Positions 6,473-15,414 of a stretch of DNA of 27,315 bases are shown piece after piece; positions within the stretch are counted from its first letter, which is position 1; every line of letters begins with the position of its first letter. Under the pieces are notes generated by a model that saw only the letters and a program-made list of their open reading frames with translations, was not told the DNA's origin and did not search any database. Source of the stretch: Candidatus Roizmanbacteria bacterium. GTDB taxonomy: Bacteria; Patescibacteriota; Microgenomatia; GCA-001788215; 2-01-FULL-40-14. A program made the translations under genes and the position numbers. The DNA lies in contig JACQMD010000088.1 in NCBI GenBank assembly GCA_016203755.1, positions 1-27,315 on the forward strand. Direction: 5' to 3'.

Positions 6473-9400
6473 ATGCCAGGAAGTTTATTCAATTTAGGAC
6501 GATATTTTTCAAAAAACACGGACGGCAGTACGTCGGGTGAAGTCGTCGGTGACGGATCGGAAAGCACCGTTACGGAAGAGCAGTCATCAATGTCCACAAC
6601 GGAGCACAAAGAACGATTAGCTACTCCTGTGGGAGATCAACACGCGCAGGCAGAAACAAAAAAAATGACACAATCTCAATCCGCTACCTCCACTTCTTCA
6701 TCCACAACAGACATGTCGGGTGATACATTTCAGAAACGTGCCGGAATGGACGTTCTATCCCGTCTCACGCAACGATCTAATAAGGCGCTGATTGCAGGAG
6801 TTAATAAGGCGAAAGAATTTCAAAATCAGTTCGTCGATACAGAATATGTTTTATGGGGGCTTCTTCAGGACTCCGGCATTTATCAGTTGATTTCAGAAAG
6901 CAAAATTACTCCAACTGAGATTCTCAAAAGCGTTGAGCAGACATTCAAAAAAGATACCTATCAGGAAGCACCCAAGTTTTCGCCGCGGGTAAAAAAAGTA
7001 CTGGAACTTTCTTTTCCGCTTGCCCGTCGTCTTGGATATGAGTTTATTTCTCCCGAACACATCCTCATCGCACTTGTTCAGGAGGGTGAAGGACTGGCAG
7101 CGCAAATTCTCACAAAATTCGGGTTAACCGCTGAAAAACTTCAGCAGAAAATTACCGGTAAGAAGGAAAAAGAACAACAGCAACAGGAAAAAAGCGCATC
7201 ACTTGAGTTTGCAACAGATCTGACGCAACTTGCGCGTGAAGGAAAACTCGATCCGGTGATTGCACGATCCCAGGAGATTGAGCGGATTATGCATATTCTT
7301 TCACGAAGAACCAAAAACAACCCGATTCTCATCGGGGATGCGGGGGTGGGTAAAACTGCTATCGTTGAGGGACTTGCGGAGCGAATTGTAGCCGGTAATG
7401 TTCCTGAGACACTTTTGAATAAACGAATTCTTTCTCTGGATTTAACCGCACTTCTTGCAGGAGCATCCCATCGGGGTGAATTTGAAAAACGGTTCAAAAA
7501 ATTGATAGAAGAGATTAAAGCAAGTCAAGGGGAAATACTATTGTTTATTGACGAAATTCACAATATGGTCGGGGCTGGCGGTACGGAGGGTACCATGGAT
7601 GCTTCAAATATTCTCAAGCCTTCTCTTGCACGGGGTGAAGTACAAACCATCGGTACGACTACTATTACCGAATATCGTAAGTATATTGAGAAAGATCGGG
7701 CACTTGAGCGTCGTTTCCAACCCGTCATGGTACCGGAGCCGACACAGGATCAGGCAATTGAAATGCTGCGGGCTCTTAAGGATAAATACGAAGCGTTCCA
7801 CAAAGTATCCATTTCTGACAAAGCAATTGACTCGGCAGTTCGTCTCTCTGCCCGTTACATCGGCGATCGATTCCTTCCAGACAAGGCAGTTGATCTTATT
7901 GATGAGGCGGCAAGTGCTGTGCGTCTCCCTGCAATTTCTCTTCCCGAGGAGATACGGACGATTGAGGAAAAGCTGAAACGACAGGAGGCGGAAAAACAAG
8001 AGGCCGTACGGCAAGGGAATACGGTACGGGTAACTACGCTTGATCGAGACATTGCACAGTTGACCAATGAGCTGAATGACAAGAAACAACAGCACGAACG
8101 GAAAAAAGGAGCAACAACGAGCGCCGTGACTCCTGATGCTATTCAGGAGATTGTTGCCCGGTGGACCGGTATTCCAATTGCAAGACTCACCGAATCTGAG
8201 TCTGATAAACTCGTTCGTCTTGAGGATATTATCCATCGTAAAATTATTGATCAGGAAGAAGCGGTTGCAGCAGTATCTGAGGCGGTTCGTCGGGGTCGCT
8301 CCGGGCTTACCTCTCAAAAGCGTCCGATCGGCTCATTTATTTTTATGGGACCCACGGGGGTTGGGAAAACTGAACTTGCAAAAGTGTTAGCCGAAGAGCT
8401 TTTTGGAAGTGAAGATATGATAGTGCGGCTTGATATGACCGAGTATATGGAAAAGCACGAGGTAGCAAAGCTTATTGGGGCGCCCCCCGGGTATGTCGGA
8501 TATGAAGAAGGCGGACAACTTACCGAGGCGGTTCGACGGAAACCATACTCGGTTGTGTTGCTTGACGAAATTGAAAAAGCACATCCCGATGTATTTAATA
8601 TTCTTCTTCAGATTCTGGATGATGGTCGGTTGACCGACAATAAAGGGCGTACGATTTCATTTAAAAATACCATTCTTATCTGTACGTCCAATATTGGAAC
8701 GGGGCTTATTCAACAGTCTCTTCTTGAAGGTATGACGGTTGGACCATTGAAGCTTCCGAATAAAAAAGAAACAACTATTAATACGTACGCGATTTCCCCG
8801 ACCGGTCGTGAGATGGTGAGTCGAGATGGTGACTATTGGCAGAAAGAACCAGTTGAGGGACAGCAGCCTGTTATAGCGTCCCAGTGGATCAAAAAACCGT
8901 TAGCTGAATACTTTGCCGGTCAAACAGTGACCGGTGTTGATCTTCTTACCCCACAGGAGAAATTTCCTATGAAAGGTGTAAGCACCCATGTCGTATTGCC
9001 TTCAGGAGAAGAAATACTGACAGCAGGAGATAGACTTTGGCGCAGAAAATCAACCATCGCAAAAGAATGGGAGAGCATGCTGCTTCTGGATTATATAAAA
9101 GACCAGACTGTTACAAATGCCCACCCTGATAAACCGGAGGAGCAACTACCGACAGCCGGTTGGAAAACACACGCGGTGAGTCCACAAGAAAAGGAGATAA
9201 TCAGTTCTGGTACGAGAGTGTGGATTCGGGAGACGCTGCGGAATAACAACTGGAAAACATACAAGCTTTCCGAGTATCTGAGGGCATCAGGCGATACAAA
9301 GACAGAACAACTGGTCAATGGAGTGCAACAATCGCCAGCATCCGGTCCTGTCGAAACTTCACCTGCTGTTAGTCAAACGGATTTACCGGATGAGATAACA

Positions 9401-10390
9401 GCACACCTCTTTACCCCATCCGGCAAAGAATTGATTATTGCCGACTCTACGTGTTGGATGCGGGAATCAGGTCAACAATCATGGCAAAAAAGCCCATTAA
9501 CTGAAATACTATCCGGTCAAGGAGCACCCGTTATTTCGCCGTCTGTTGCCGACACATCGCATAATGAGGCATATGAGAAAAAATTCATGCAACTTACCGA
9601 ACAGCTCCTTGAGGAGCTTCGCAAATTCTTCAAACCGGAACTTCTCAATCGATTTGACGAGGTGATTGTGTTTCGGCCGCTTGCTGCCGAACATATGCTC
9701 GCAATTGTCAACCTGCAACTTGTTGGTCTCACGAAAAACCTGGAGGAGCAGAATTTTGGTTTGGAAATAAGCGATGGCGCAAAAGAGGAATTGACTATCG
9801 TTGGATTTGACCCGATATATGGAGCACGACCGCTCCGCCGGACCGTGCAGCGGCTTGTTGAAAATCCTATCTCTACAATGCTTATTCAGGGAAAAGTGCA
9901 GGAAGGAGATACCATTATCATTGATTTTGATACACAGAGTAATGATTTTGTGTTTTCGACACGACACGTGAATCCAACTCCTCCACCGACAAAGCCGGAG
10001 GAGCAAAAAGAACCGATGACAGATCAGGAACAGGTACCCCCTGCGAATAAAGAGATGCCGGAACAGATTGAAGTGAAGCCTGCTACTGTTTCGGAAACGC
10101 CGAAACCGGAGGGAATACTAGCCAAAGAACCAACGCCTGCCAAATCACCAAACGAGGAACATACAGGAGAAGACACGCAAGCGCTTTCTGCTGCAATGAA
10201 TACCAACGGTGCTCGACCTGTTTCGCCCTCAGCGGAAACAGCCACTTCGGTAACTCCGGAAGCGCAACAGCAGGTTGCCGGCACAGCCTCACCTATCATT
10301 ATGCCGTTTAGCGAATTTTCAACTAAACAGAACCCGGTTCCTCCTCAGGAGCCGTCTGTCAGTGGTTCTACCCAGATGCAGCCTGCGTGA
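6473..10390 (+). CDS. ClpC/ClpB-type AAA+ unfoldase with a large repeat-bearing insertion
   Basis: A 1305-residue Hsp100 ATPase; ClpC is normally about 810-850. In order: a disordered Ser/Thr-rich extension (1-92); two Clp_N repeats (about 97-135 and 171-217); first AAA+ domain with Walker A GDAGVGKT (288-295) and Walker B LLFIDE (356-361); a short ClpC-like middle coiled coil (about 495-545); second AAA+ domain with Walker A GPTGVGKT (626-633), pore loop GYVGY (673-677), Walker B VVLLDE (694-699), sensor 1 TSN (738-740) and sensor 2 GARPLRR (1117-1123). Residues 750-1030 are an insertion between sensor 1 and the FKPELLNRFDEV segment, holding four Trp-rich repeats. A Pro/Glu-rich tail follows (1165-1305). 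The first-domain pore loop reads SHRGEFE where KYRGEFE is usual. It should unfold protein substrates with ATP. No clpP is in the window. Confidence 0.95.
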   Translation: MPGSLFNLGRYFSKNTDGSTSGEVVGDGSESTVTEEQSSMSTTEHKERLATPVGDQHAQAETKKMTQSQSATSTSSSTTDMSGDTFQKRAGMDVLSRLTQRSNKALIAGVNKAKEFQNQFVDTEYVLWGLLQDSGIYQLISESKITPTEILKSVEQTFKKDTYQEAPKFSPRVKKVLELSFPLARRLGYEFISPEHILIALVQEGEGLAAQILTKFGLTAEKLQQKITGKKEKEQQQQEKSASLEFATDLTQLAREGKLDPVIARSQEIERIMHILSRRTKNNPILIGDAGVGKTAIVEGLAERIVAGNVPETLLNKRILSLDLTALLAGASHRGEFEKRFKKLIEEIKASQGEILLFIDEIHNMVGAGGTEGTMDASNILKPSLARGEVQTIGTTTITEYRKYIEKDRALERRFQPVMVPEPTQDQAIEMLRALKDKYEAFHKVSISDKAIDSAVRLSARYIGDRFLPDKAVDLIDEAASAVRLPAISLPEEIRTIEEKLKRQEAEKQEAVRQGNTVRVTTLDRDIAQLTNELNDKKQQHERKKGATTSAVTPDAIQEIVARWTGIPIARLTESESDKLVRLEDIIHRKIIDQEEAVAAVSEAVRRGRSGLTSQKRPIGSFIFMGPTGVGKTELAKVLAEELFGSEDMIVRLDMTEYMEKHEVAKLIGAPPGYVGYEEGGQLTEAVRRKPYSVVLLDEIEKAHPDVFNILLQILDDGRLTDNKGRTISFKNTILICTSNIGTGLIQQSLLEGMTVGPLKLPNKKETTINTYAISPTGREMVSRDGDYWQKEPVEGQQPVIASQWIKKPLAEYFAGQTVTGVDLLTPQEKFPMKGVSTHVVLPSGEEILTAGDRLWRRKSTIAKEWESMLLLDYIKDQTVTNAHPDKPEEQLPTAGWKTHAVSPQEKEIISSGTRVWIRETLRNNNWKTYKLSEYLRASGDTKTEQLVNGVQQSPASGPVETSPAVSQTDLPDEITAHLFTPSGKELIIADSTCWMRESGQQSWQKSPLTEILSGQGAPVISPSVADTSHNEAYEKKFMQLTEQLLEELRKFFKPELLNRFDEVIVFRPLAAEHMLAIVNLQLVGLTKNLEEQNFGLEISDGAKEELTIVGFDPIYGARPLRRTVQRLVENPISTMLIQGKVQEGDTIIIDFDTQSNDFVFSTRHVNPTPPPTKPEEQKEPMTDQEQVPPANKEMPEQIEVKPATVSETPKPEGILAKEPTPAKSPNEEHTGEDTQALSAAMNTNGARPVSPSAETATSVTPEAQQQVAGTASPIIMPFSEFSTKQNPVPPQEPSVSGSTQMQPA
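8777..9517 (+). repeat. Four Trp-rich protein repeats inside the Clp D2 domain
   Basis: Four divergent copies of a 42-49-residue unit lie at protein residues 769-817, 836-878, 896-940 and 974-1015. At DNA level these are about 8777-8923, 8978-9106, 9158-9292 and 9392-9517. The shared pattern is T-h-x-h-x-P-s-G-x-E-h-h, then a Trp (W789, W856, W917, W995) often followed by x-R, a second Trp about 9-16 residues on (W805, W866, W927, W1004), and L-x-E/D-Y/I at the end. Linkers of about 18-34 residues separate them. The copies are not recent duplications, because the DNA is no longer alike. The fold is unknown to me. Confidence 0.8.
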
Positions 10391-10396
10391 TACTTC

Positions 10397-10405
10397 TGAT
10401 ACAAT
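10397..10405 (+). promoter_or_regulatory. Extended -10 promoter of the flippase, leaderless
   Basis: TGATACAAT is an extended -10 element (TG-n-TACAAT, hexamer 10400-10405) ending six bases before the ATG at 10412. No good -35 is seen. It overlaps nothing but the short gap after the Clp stop codon. Confidence 0.6.
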
Positions 10406-10411
10406 AGACGT

Positions 10412-11698
10412 ATGCGAATTCGGCACCTTATAGCCGGTAACACCCTTGTTCAGTTTATCGGTAAAGCAGTCACTGCGGGCACAACCTTTATTGTAACCAT
10501 TCTTATTGCACGTTCCTACGGAGTTACTGGGTTTGGTGAATTTACCAAGATTACCACGTATGTATCTCTTTTTTACCTGATAGCAGATTTTGGAATGAAC
10601 GCGGTGTTTTTGCGGGAAGAGCAATCTGAACGTGCAGGAGAAAAATCGTTTTCGTTTGTTACGTTACTCTCAACCCGGTTTATCTGGACACTTATCATGG
10701 GTATGCTTGCTCTGATCATTGTGGTGTTTCTTCCTGCATTTGAGGAGAGTAATACAGGATTTACACCGCTGGTGAAATTGGGTATCATCATACTCTTACC
10801 AACTATTGTGACTCAGGGGGTGTTTGTTTCATGTAATGCGCTCTTTCAAAAAAACTTACGGTATGATCTATCCGTTATTGCGGCAATTCTGGGAAGTATC
10901 GCAATAGTTTCGTTTGTGACTATCGCAACTGCGATCCACGTTTCTTTGGTGTTTCTTCTCTTGTCTTATGTCATTGGAGGGATAATACTGATGAGCGCGG
11001 CTTGGCTCTTGAGCAGCCGCTACAGAACAAAACTGACGTTGGTATTTCCCCGGCTCTTTTATGAAGGTAAAGCACTGTTTGTACGATCGCTTCCTCTTGG
11101 AGTTACACTTCTATTTAACCTCATTTATTTTCGTGCGGATATTTTCTTGCTCACTCTTTATCGTAGTACCGAGGAGGTAGGAGTGTATGGACTTGCAACA
11201 AAGGTGTTTGAACTTCCTCTTACCATTCCGATTTTTTTAATGAATGCGGTATATCCTATTTTGTTGAAACTAACAGTGAAGAGTGAAAAGATGGAAGCAA
11301 TAAAAAAAACACTCATTGTGCTTTTAGGATTATCACTAGTTGTTACTCTTGCTGGATTCATTCTTGCTCCTTTTTTTATCTTGATCAAGGAAGAATTTAT
11401 CGCATCGGTGGTGCCGTTCCGCGTGTTACTGCTGTCACTCCCTGTTTTTTTCATCTCGAGTCTCTATATGTGGGTGTTTATTGCCGAAGGAAAGCGGTGG
11501 CGCTTGAGCGCAATTTATGGCAGCGGAATGATTTTGAATATTCTTCTTAATCTCATTTTTATTCCCCGGTTCGGGATTATGGCAGCTGCTGTTATTACCG
11601 GAGTCAGCGAGCTCTATATACTTATCTTACTCGTGGTGACATTCCGAAGATTTCACTTCAACGCGTCACTTCCCAAAATCCCGCAGCAACACCGTTAG
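10412..11698 (+). CDS. Oligosaccharide/polysaccharide flippase (MATE-like, Wzx type)
   Basis: A 428-residue integral membrane protein with about 12 predicted helices spread over the full length. The N-terminal pattern (NTLVQFIGKAVTAGTTFIVTILIARSYGVTGFGEFTKITTY) is typical of the polysaccharide biosynthesis/export flippases that turn lipid-linked sugars across the membrane. A short cytoplasmic loop near residue 290 (LTVKSEKMEAIKK) is encoded by AGTGAAG-AGTGAAA heptamers (11275-11288), resembling the repeats in the RNase HI gene. The 3' end overlaps the convergent protease gene by 33 bases. Its substrate could be an undecaprenyl-linked glycan, in keeping with uppS and PBP1A nearby, but specificity cannot be read from the sequence. 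Confidence 0.85.
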   Translation: MRIRHLIAGNTLVQFIGKAVTAGTTFIVTILIARSYGVTGFGEFTKITTYVSLFYLIADFGMNAVFLREEQSERAGEKSFSFVTLLSTRFIWTLIMGMLALIIVVFLPAFEESNTGFTPLVKLGIIILLPTIVTQGVFVSCNALFQKNLRYDLSVIAAILGSIAIVSFVTIATAIHVSLVFLLLSYVIGGIILMSAAWLLSSRYRTKLTLVFPRLFYEGKALFVRSLPLGVTLLFNLIYFRADIFLLTLYRSTEEVGVYGLATKVFELPLTIPIFLMNAVYPILLKLTVKSEKMEAIKKTLIVLLGLSLVVTLAGFILAPFFILIKEEFIASVVPFRVLLLSLPVFFISSLYMWVFIAEGKRWRLSAIYGSGMILNILLNLIFIPRFGIMAAAVITGVSELYILILLVVTFRRFHFNASLPKIPQQHR

Positions 11699-14600
11699 AT
11701 CAAGCAGGTCTATCACGCCATCACTGTTTGTATCTCCCTGACCAATTCCACCACTTCCTCCAAAATTGGTCAGCAGTTTCACCAGATCAACCAAATCAAT
11801 ATCCCCATCTCCATCCGTGTCGCCGGGGAGAGAGGTGGAGGGGGTGGGAGTAATAATAGGTTCATTCGATGCTACTATACCATTTGTATAACTAATGGTT
11901 CCCGTGCTTATTCCGTCATTGTTATGTATACTGCTATCCTCAAGGTCGTTTTCAAATCTCCATAGCCCAAGTGTATTCAAATCAGCTGCTAAAGGTTGTA
12001 AATAAGCTCCTGTAGTCCAATTTGTGGCTATATCCCTTACCGTATTTGATATTCGTAGATCATCGATTGCTCCGAAATATGATGTGGTAAATTGACTGCC
12101 AAACAAATAAGTACCAATAGACAGTTCTGCATTTCCTTGATCGATTACAGAGCTTGTTGAGGTTTTAGTATCTTCTAATATGCCATTGACATATAGCTTA
12201 TATGTGTTATTGTCTTTTGTTATTCCTATATGTGTCCAGGTACTGCCATTATCAGGAATAGGATTTTGGGATTGTAATTTAGGGCTACTCGGTGTTGTGT
12301 GGATATAAAATGTTGGTTTCGATTGATTTTGTGATTGAGAAATATTATCAAGTGTGAAAGTATATACCCAATCGTTATGAGCGGCAGAAAACTTTCCTAG
12401 CACAGTGCTTGTAACACTAAATCGTTCTGGACGTACCCAAAGTTCTATACTCATTTCATCACCAACTGAAAAATGCCCAGAACTATCAGTTAGAGTAACA
12501 TAATCACTCTGAGCAGTTCCCTCAAAAGGAAGATAGAGTCCTGTTCCTGCATTAGGAGGGGGTGTTGGAGTAGGAATTGTAGAGGGTGTTGGGGTTGCTG
12601 TAGGTGTAGGAGTGTTGATTGGTGTTAACGTTGGTGTAGGCAATGTAGGAAATGCATCAAGTTTGAGTTTGAATAGAAATACATCTTTCGATGTTGTTTC
12701 TGGTAACGCAGTATTTCCAAGTGAAACGACACCGCTATAATCTCCATAGAGAATGACTTCATCGTTAGAAACCGCCAAGCTATAAGGTGTAATTTCATTG
12801 CTAGCCGCAAGAAACAATCCCGCTAACACTCCACCTGAAGAATCAAATACCAGCACATACGGATCCAAAATCGAGCCAGCATTTTTTGCCAATGCGGTAT
12901 TTTCTACTCTAATAGTAGTGTCCGATTGGGAGAATACATAGACGTTATTATTTTCATCTATTGCAAGAGAGTAATTTGATTGACTCGGAAGCGGCCCTTC
13001 GATTATCTTATTCCCTATTTCTTCGCCTTCTGGACTATATTTCATTAGTTCGTAATCCCTTTCAGGTTCAGGATAAGATTCTATGACATATATATTTCCA
13101 CTTCCGTCAACAGTTGCTCTTTTAATTGAAATCCCCTCAGGAATATTCTGAGAGTAGATTAAGTTATTCTCCGAAGTATATTTTGAAAATCCGAATCGGT
13201 TAAAGACAATGACATTGTCAGCTTGATCAACAGCAAGGTCGATAATGGGAACGTATGATTGTTGCTCCCATGCAGACTGACTATCCGGCAAATATTTTAC
13301 CACTCTATAGTCGAACGAGCTATTGCTAAATGTTACTACTATATAATTGTTTTGTGAATCGACTACCATAGAGATACCTTTGGGATTAAAGCTTTCCTGA
13401 GGACTTCTCAGCCATTCAACTTGTCCATTCTGGTCAAGTTTTGCGATAAAAACCTGCAAGCCGGATTTAGTAACTGTTACGTCATCAATAGATATGGCGT
13501 TAAAAAATTCACCAAGAACATACACGTTTTCCTGAGGGTCAATGACCATTTTGGTAATTTGCTGAATATTATTGTCATTACCAATCTGTTTAAGCCATAC
13601 CACGTTGTTATTTGTATCAAATTTTGCTACGAAACCTTCCTGAGTATCACCAGTTTCTGTATGCAATACTTGTCCATTAATTGTTATTGATTGCTGGAAA
13701 TTGCCGCTTGTATAGTAATTTCCACTTGCTCCTATTGCTGAGTTTCTCGCTGACTGATTACCCGGATCGGCTGAAGCGTTTGCAGAGAGTGATTTATAGT
13801 TTAATGAAAGAAAGCGTAAATTCAGAGCATTATTAATATTGAGTACTCCGCCAGAAAACACTTTACCTGTTAAATAGGAGTTTTTGGTAACAGAATTAAT
13901 GATCCTATTTTTTATGTCAGTATAAGTTTCGTTGGTAAAATAAGACATGAGAAGTGCGGCAGCTCCGGTTACGTGAGGTGTTGCAGCAGACGTTCCATTA
14001 AAAGTTCCATATTTATTATCAGGGTGAGTAGTCCAGACCTGATGTGCTGGTGCTGCTAAATCAACAGAAGTTGCTCCATAGTTTGAATATGATTCAAGAT
14101 TACCTGTGCTATCTGTTGCAGCAACCGATATTATATTTTCTAAATCATAGGAGGCAGGATAAAATTTTGAGGCATCGTCGTTGTCTCCATTGTAGTTGCC
14201 TGCTCCTGCAACGAACAAGATCCCGAGATTATTTGCCAGCTCAATAGCTTCAAGTTCAGTCTGAGCTCCTTCGCCTCCATAGCTCGCGTTAATCACATCG
14301 GCACCTGCGTTAATTGCATAATAAGTAGCATATGCAACTTCCGTTGTCCCTCCTGTGCGGTTTTCTAATGCTTTTAATGGAAGTATTCTCGTATTCCACA
14401 CAATTCCTGCTACACCAGAGGCATTATTGGTTGAGGCGCCAATTATGCCGGTAACTGCTGTTCCATGATAGTCGATATCAAACGGATCATTGTCATCATT
14501 CCAAAAATCCCATCCGCGAACATCATCAATAAATCCATTACTATCATCGTCTATACCATTATCCGGTATTTCGTAAGGATTTATCCATAGTTGATTAGTA

Positions 14601-15331
14601 AGATCAGGATGGTTATAGTCCACTCCACTATCGATTACTGCGACGAGAATTTCTGGATCACCGGTCGTAATATCCCATGCTTCAGGAGCGTCTATATCCG
14701 AACCGCTTGAATTATTCAGATTCCACTGATTTGGAAAGAATTGGTCGTTGGGGATAACGGTGGTTGTGCGTATATAATTTGGCTCTGCATACTCCAAATC
14801 CTGACTTTTTGATAGTTCGTCCACTACTTTTTCAACAGACACTGATGGATCAAACGTAATTTTATACGTTCGTGATAAGTCGACCTTCAGGAATTCCTGT
14901 TCGTTAATTCTTCTCGTTCCACTCCTAAAATCATCAGCAAATCTAGTCTTGAGCGATTGCAGTTCTTGTACTGGTTCTTTTGCTCCTCGAAATACTTTTT
15001 CTATGGTTTTCAGACTAAACTTGTTATGTACTGTCTTAATTGATTCAGGGAGTGATTCTATTATGAATTCTTTGGTTGAAAACCCTTGTGTGTCAAACGA
15101 TTGTCCTTGCCGTTTCAAAGCAGGATCAATGATGGTATCGGAAAGTGGAGTTTTTAATTTCACCAACACTTCTCCAGGTGCATATTCCGGTTTTGGAGGT
15201 TTGTTATTTGGTGCTGTGGTTTCCTGAGCACGTTCTCGTATATCCTGCGTCTGTTGGGCAAGATAGACACCCACAGGAAGCATAAGAAGTAGTAAGAGCG
15301 TAACAACCAGTGATCGTTTGTTCTGACTCAC
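11666..15331 (-). CDS. Secreted S8 (subtilisin-like) protease with propeller, LamG-like and dockerin modules
   Basis: A 1221-residue extracellular protein. Signal peptide or anchor at 1-30. A prodomain (about 48-190, with EYAEPNYI) precedes the S8 domain with Asp234 (VAVIDSGVDY), His289 (YHGTAVTGIIG), oxyanion Asn379 (AGAGN) and Ser448 (NGTSAATPHVTG), so the triad is complete. Residues about 530-900 are SBBP-type beta-propeller repeats (FVAKFD, VYVLGEF, AKLDQNGQVEWLR). A Thr-Pro linker (about 905-935) leads to a LamG/concanavalin-like domain (about 940-1140). The end (1168-1221) is a type I dockerin-like pair of calcium loops (DTDGDGDIDLVDL and DTNSDGVIDLLDL). The start is GTG at 15331, seven bases after a -10 box. 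Probably surface-bound and calcium-dependent. It overlaps the flippase end. Confidence 0.92.
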   Translation of the reverse strand: MSQNKRSLVVTLLLLLMLPVGVYLAQQTQDIRERAQETTAPNNKPPKPEYAPGEVLVKLKTPLSDTIIDPALKRQGQSFDTQGFSTKEFIIESLPESIKTVHNKFSLKTIEKVFRGAKEPVQELQSLKTRFADDFRSGTRRINEQEFLKVDLSRTYKITFDPSVSVEKVVDELSKSQDLEYAEPNYIRTTTVIPNDQFFPNQWNLNNSSGSDIDAPEAWDITTGDPEILVAVIDSGVDYNHPDLTNQLWINPYEIPDNGIDDDSNGFIDDVRGWDFWNDDNDPFDIDYHGTAVTGIIGASTNNASGVAGIVWNTRILPLKALENRTGGTTEVAYATYYAINAGADVINASYGGEGAQTELEAIELANNLGILFVAGAGNYNGDNDDASKFYPASYDLENIISVAATDSTGNLESYSNYGATSVDLAAPAHQVWTTHPDNKYGTFNGTSAATPHVTGAAALLMSYFTNETYTDIKNRIINSVTKNSYLTGKVFSGGVLNINNALNLRFLSLNYKSLSANASADPGNQSARNSAIGASGNYYTSGNFQQSITINGQVLHTETGDTQEGFVAKFDTNNNVVWLKQIGNDNNIQQITKMVIDPQENVYVLGEFFNAISIDDVTVTKSGLQVFIAKLDQNGQVEWLRSPQESFNPKGISMVVDSQNNYIVVTFSNSSFDYRVVKYLPDSQSAWEQQSYVPIIDLAVDQADNVIVFNRFGFSKYTSENNLIYSQNIPEGISIKRATVDGSGNIYVIESYPEPERDYELMKYSPEGEEIGNKIIEGPLPSQSNYSLAIDENNNVYVFSQSDTTIRVENTALAKNAGSILDPYVLVFDSSGGVLAGLFLAASNEITPYSLAVSNDEVILYGDYSGVVSLGNTALPETTSKDVFLFKLKLDAFPTLPTPTLTPINTPTPTATPTPSTIPTPTPPPNAGTGLYLPFEGTAQSDYVTLTDSSGHFSVGDEMSIELWVRPERFSVTSTVLGKFSAAHNDWVYTFTLDNISQSQNQSKPTFYIHTTPSSPKLQSQNPIPDNGSTWTHIGITKDNNTYKLYVNGILEDTKTSTSSVIDQGNAELSIGTYLFGSQFTTSYFGAIDDLRISNTVRDIATNWTTGAYLQPLAADLNTLGLWRFENDLEDSSIHNNDGISTGTISYTNGIVASNEPIITPTPSTSLPGDTDGDGDIDLVDLVKLLTNFGGSGGIGQGDTNSDGVIDLLDLTVLLRDFGK

Positions 15332-15338
15332 TACTTTC

Positions 15339-15368
15339 AGTGTAGGCTAGGAATTGCTCAATTGTCAA
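15339..15368 (-). promoter_or_regulatory. Sigma-70-type promoter of the S8 protease, leaderless
   Basis: On the reverse strand TTGACA (15368-15363) and TACACT (15344-15339) are separated by 18 bases. The GTG start at 15331 is seven bases after the -10 box, exactly where transcription should begin. Confidence 0.7.
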
Positions 15369-15414
15369 TATCAACTGCTTGTTATTCAGGCGGTTTTATA
15401 GTACCCTACTTTCC

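Noticed and set aside
7604..8317. Long reverse open frame (237 codons) inside the Clp gene
   Set aside because: It is antisense to conserved AAA+ coding sequence and its translation is Cys/Phe/Arg-rich and unlike a protein. The reverse frame 9509-10006 is dismissed for the same reason.
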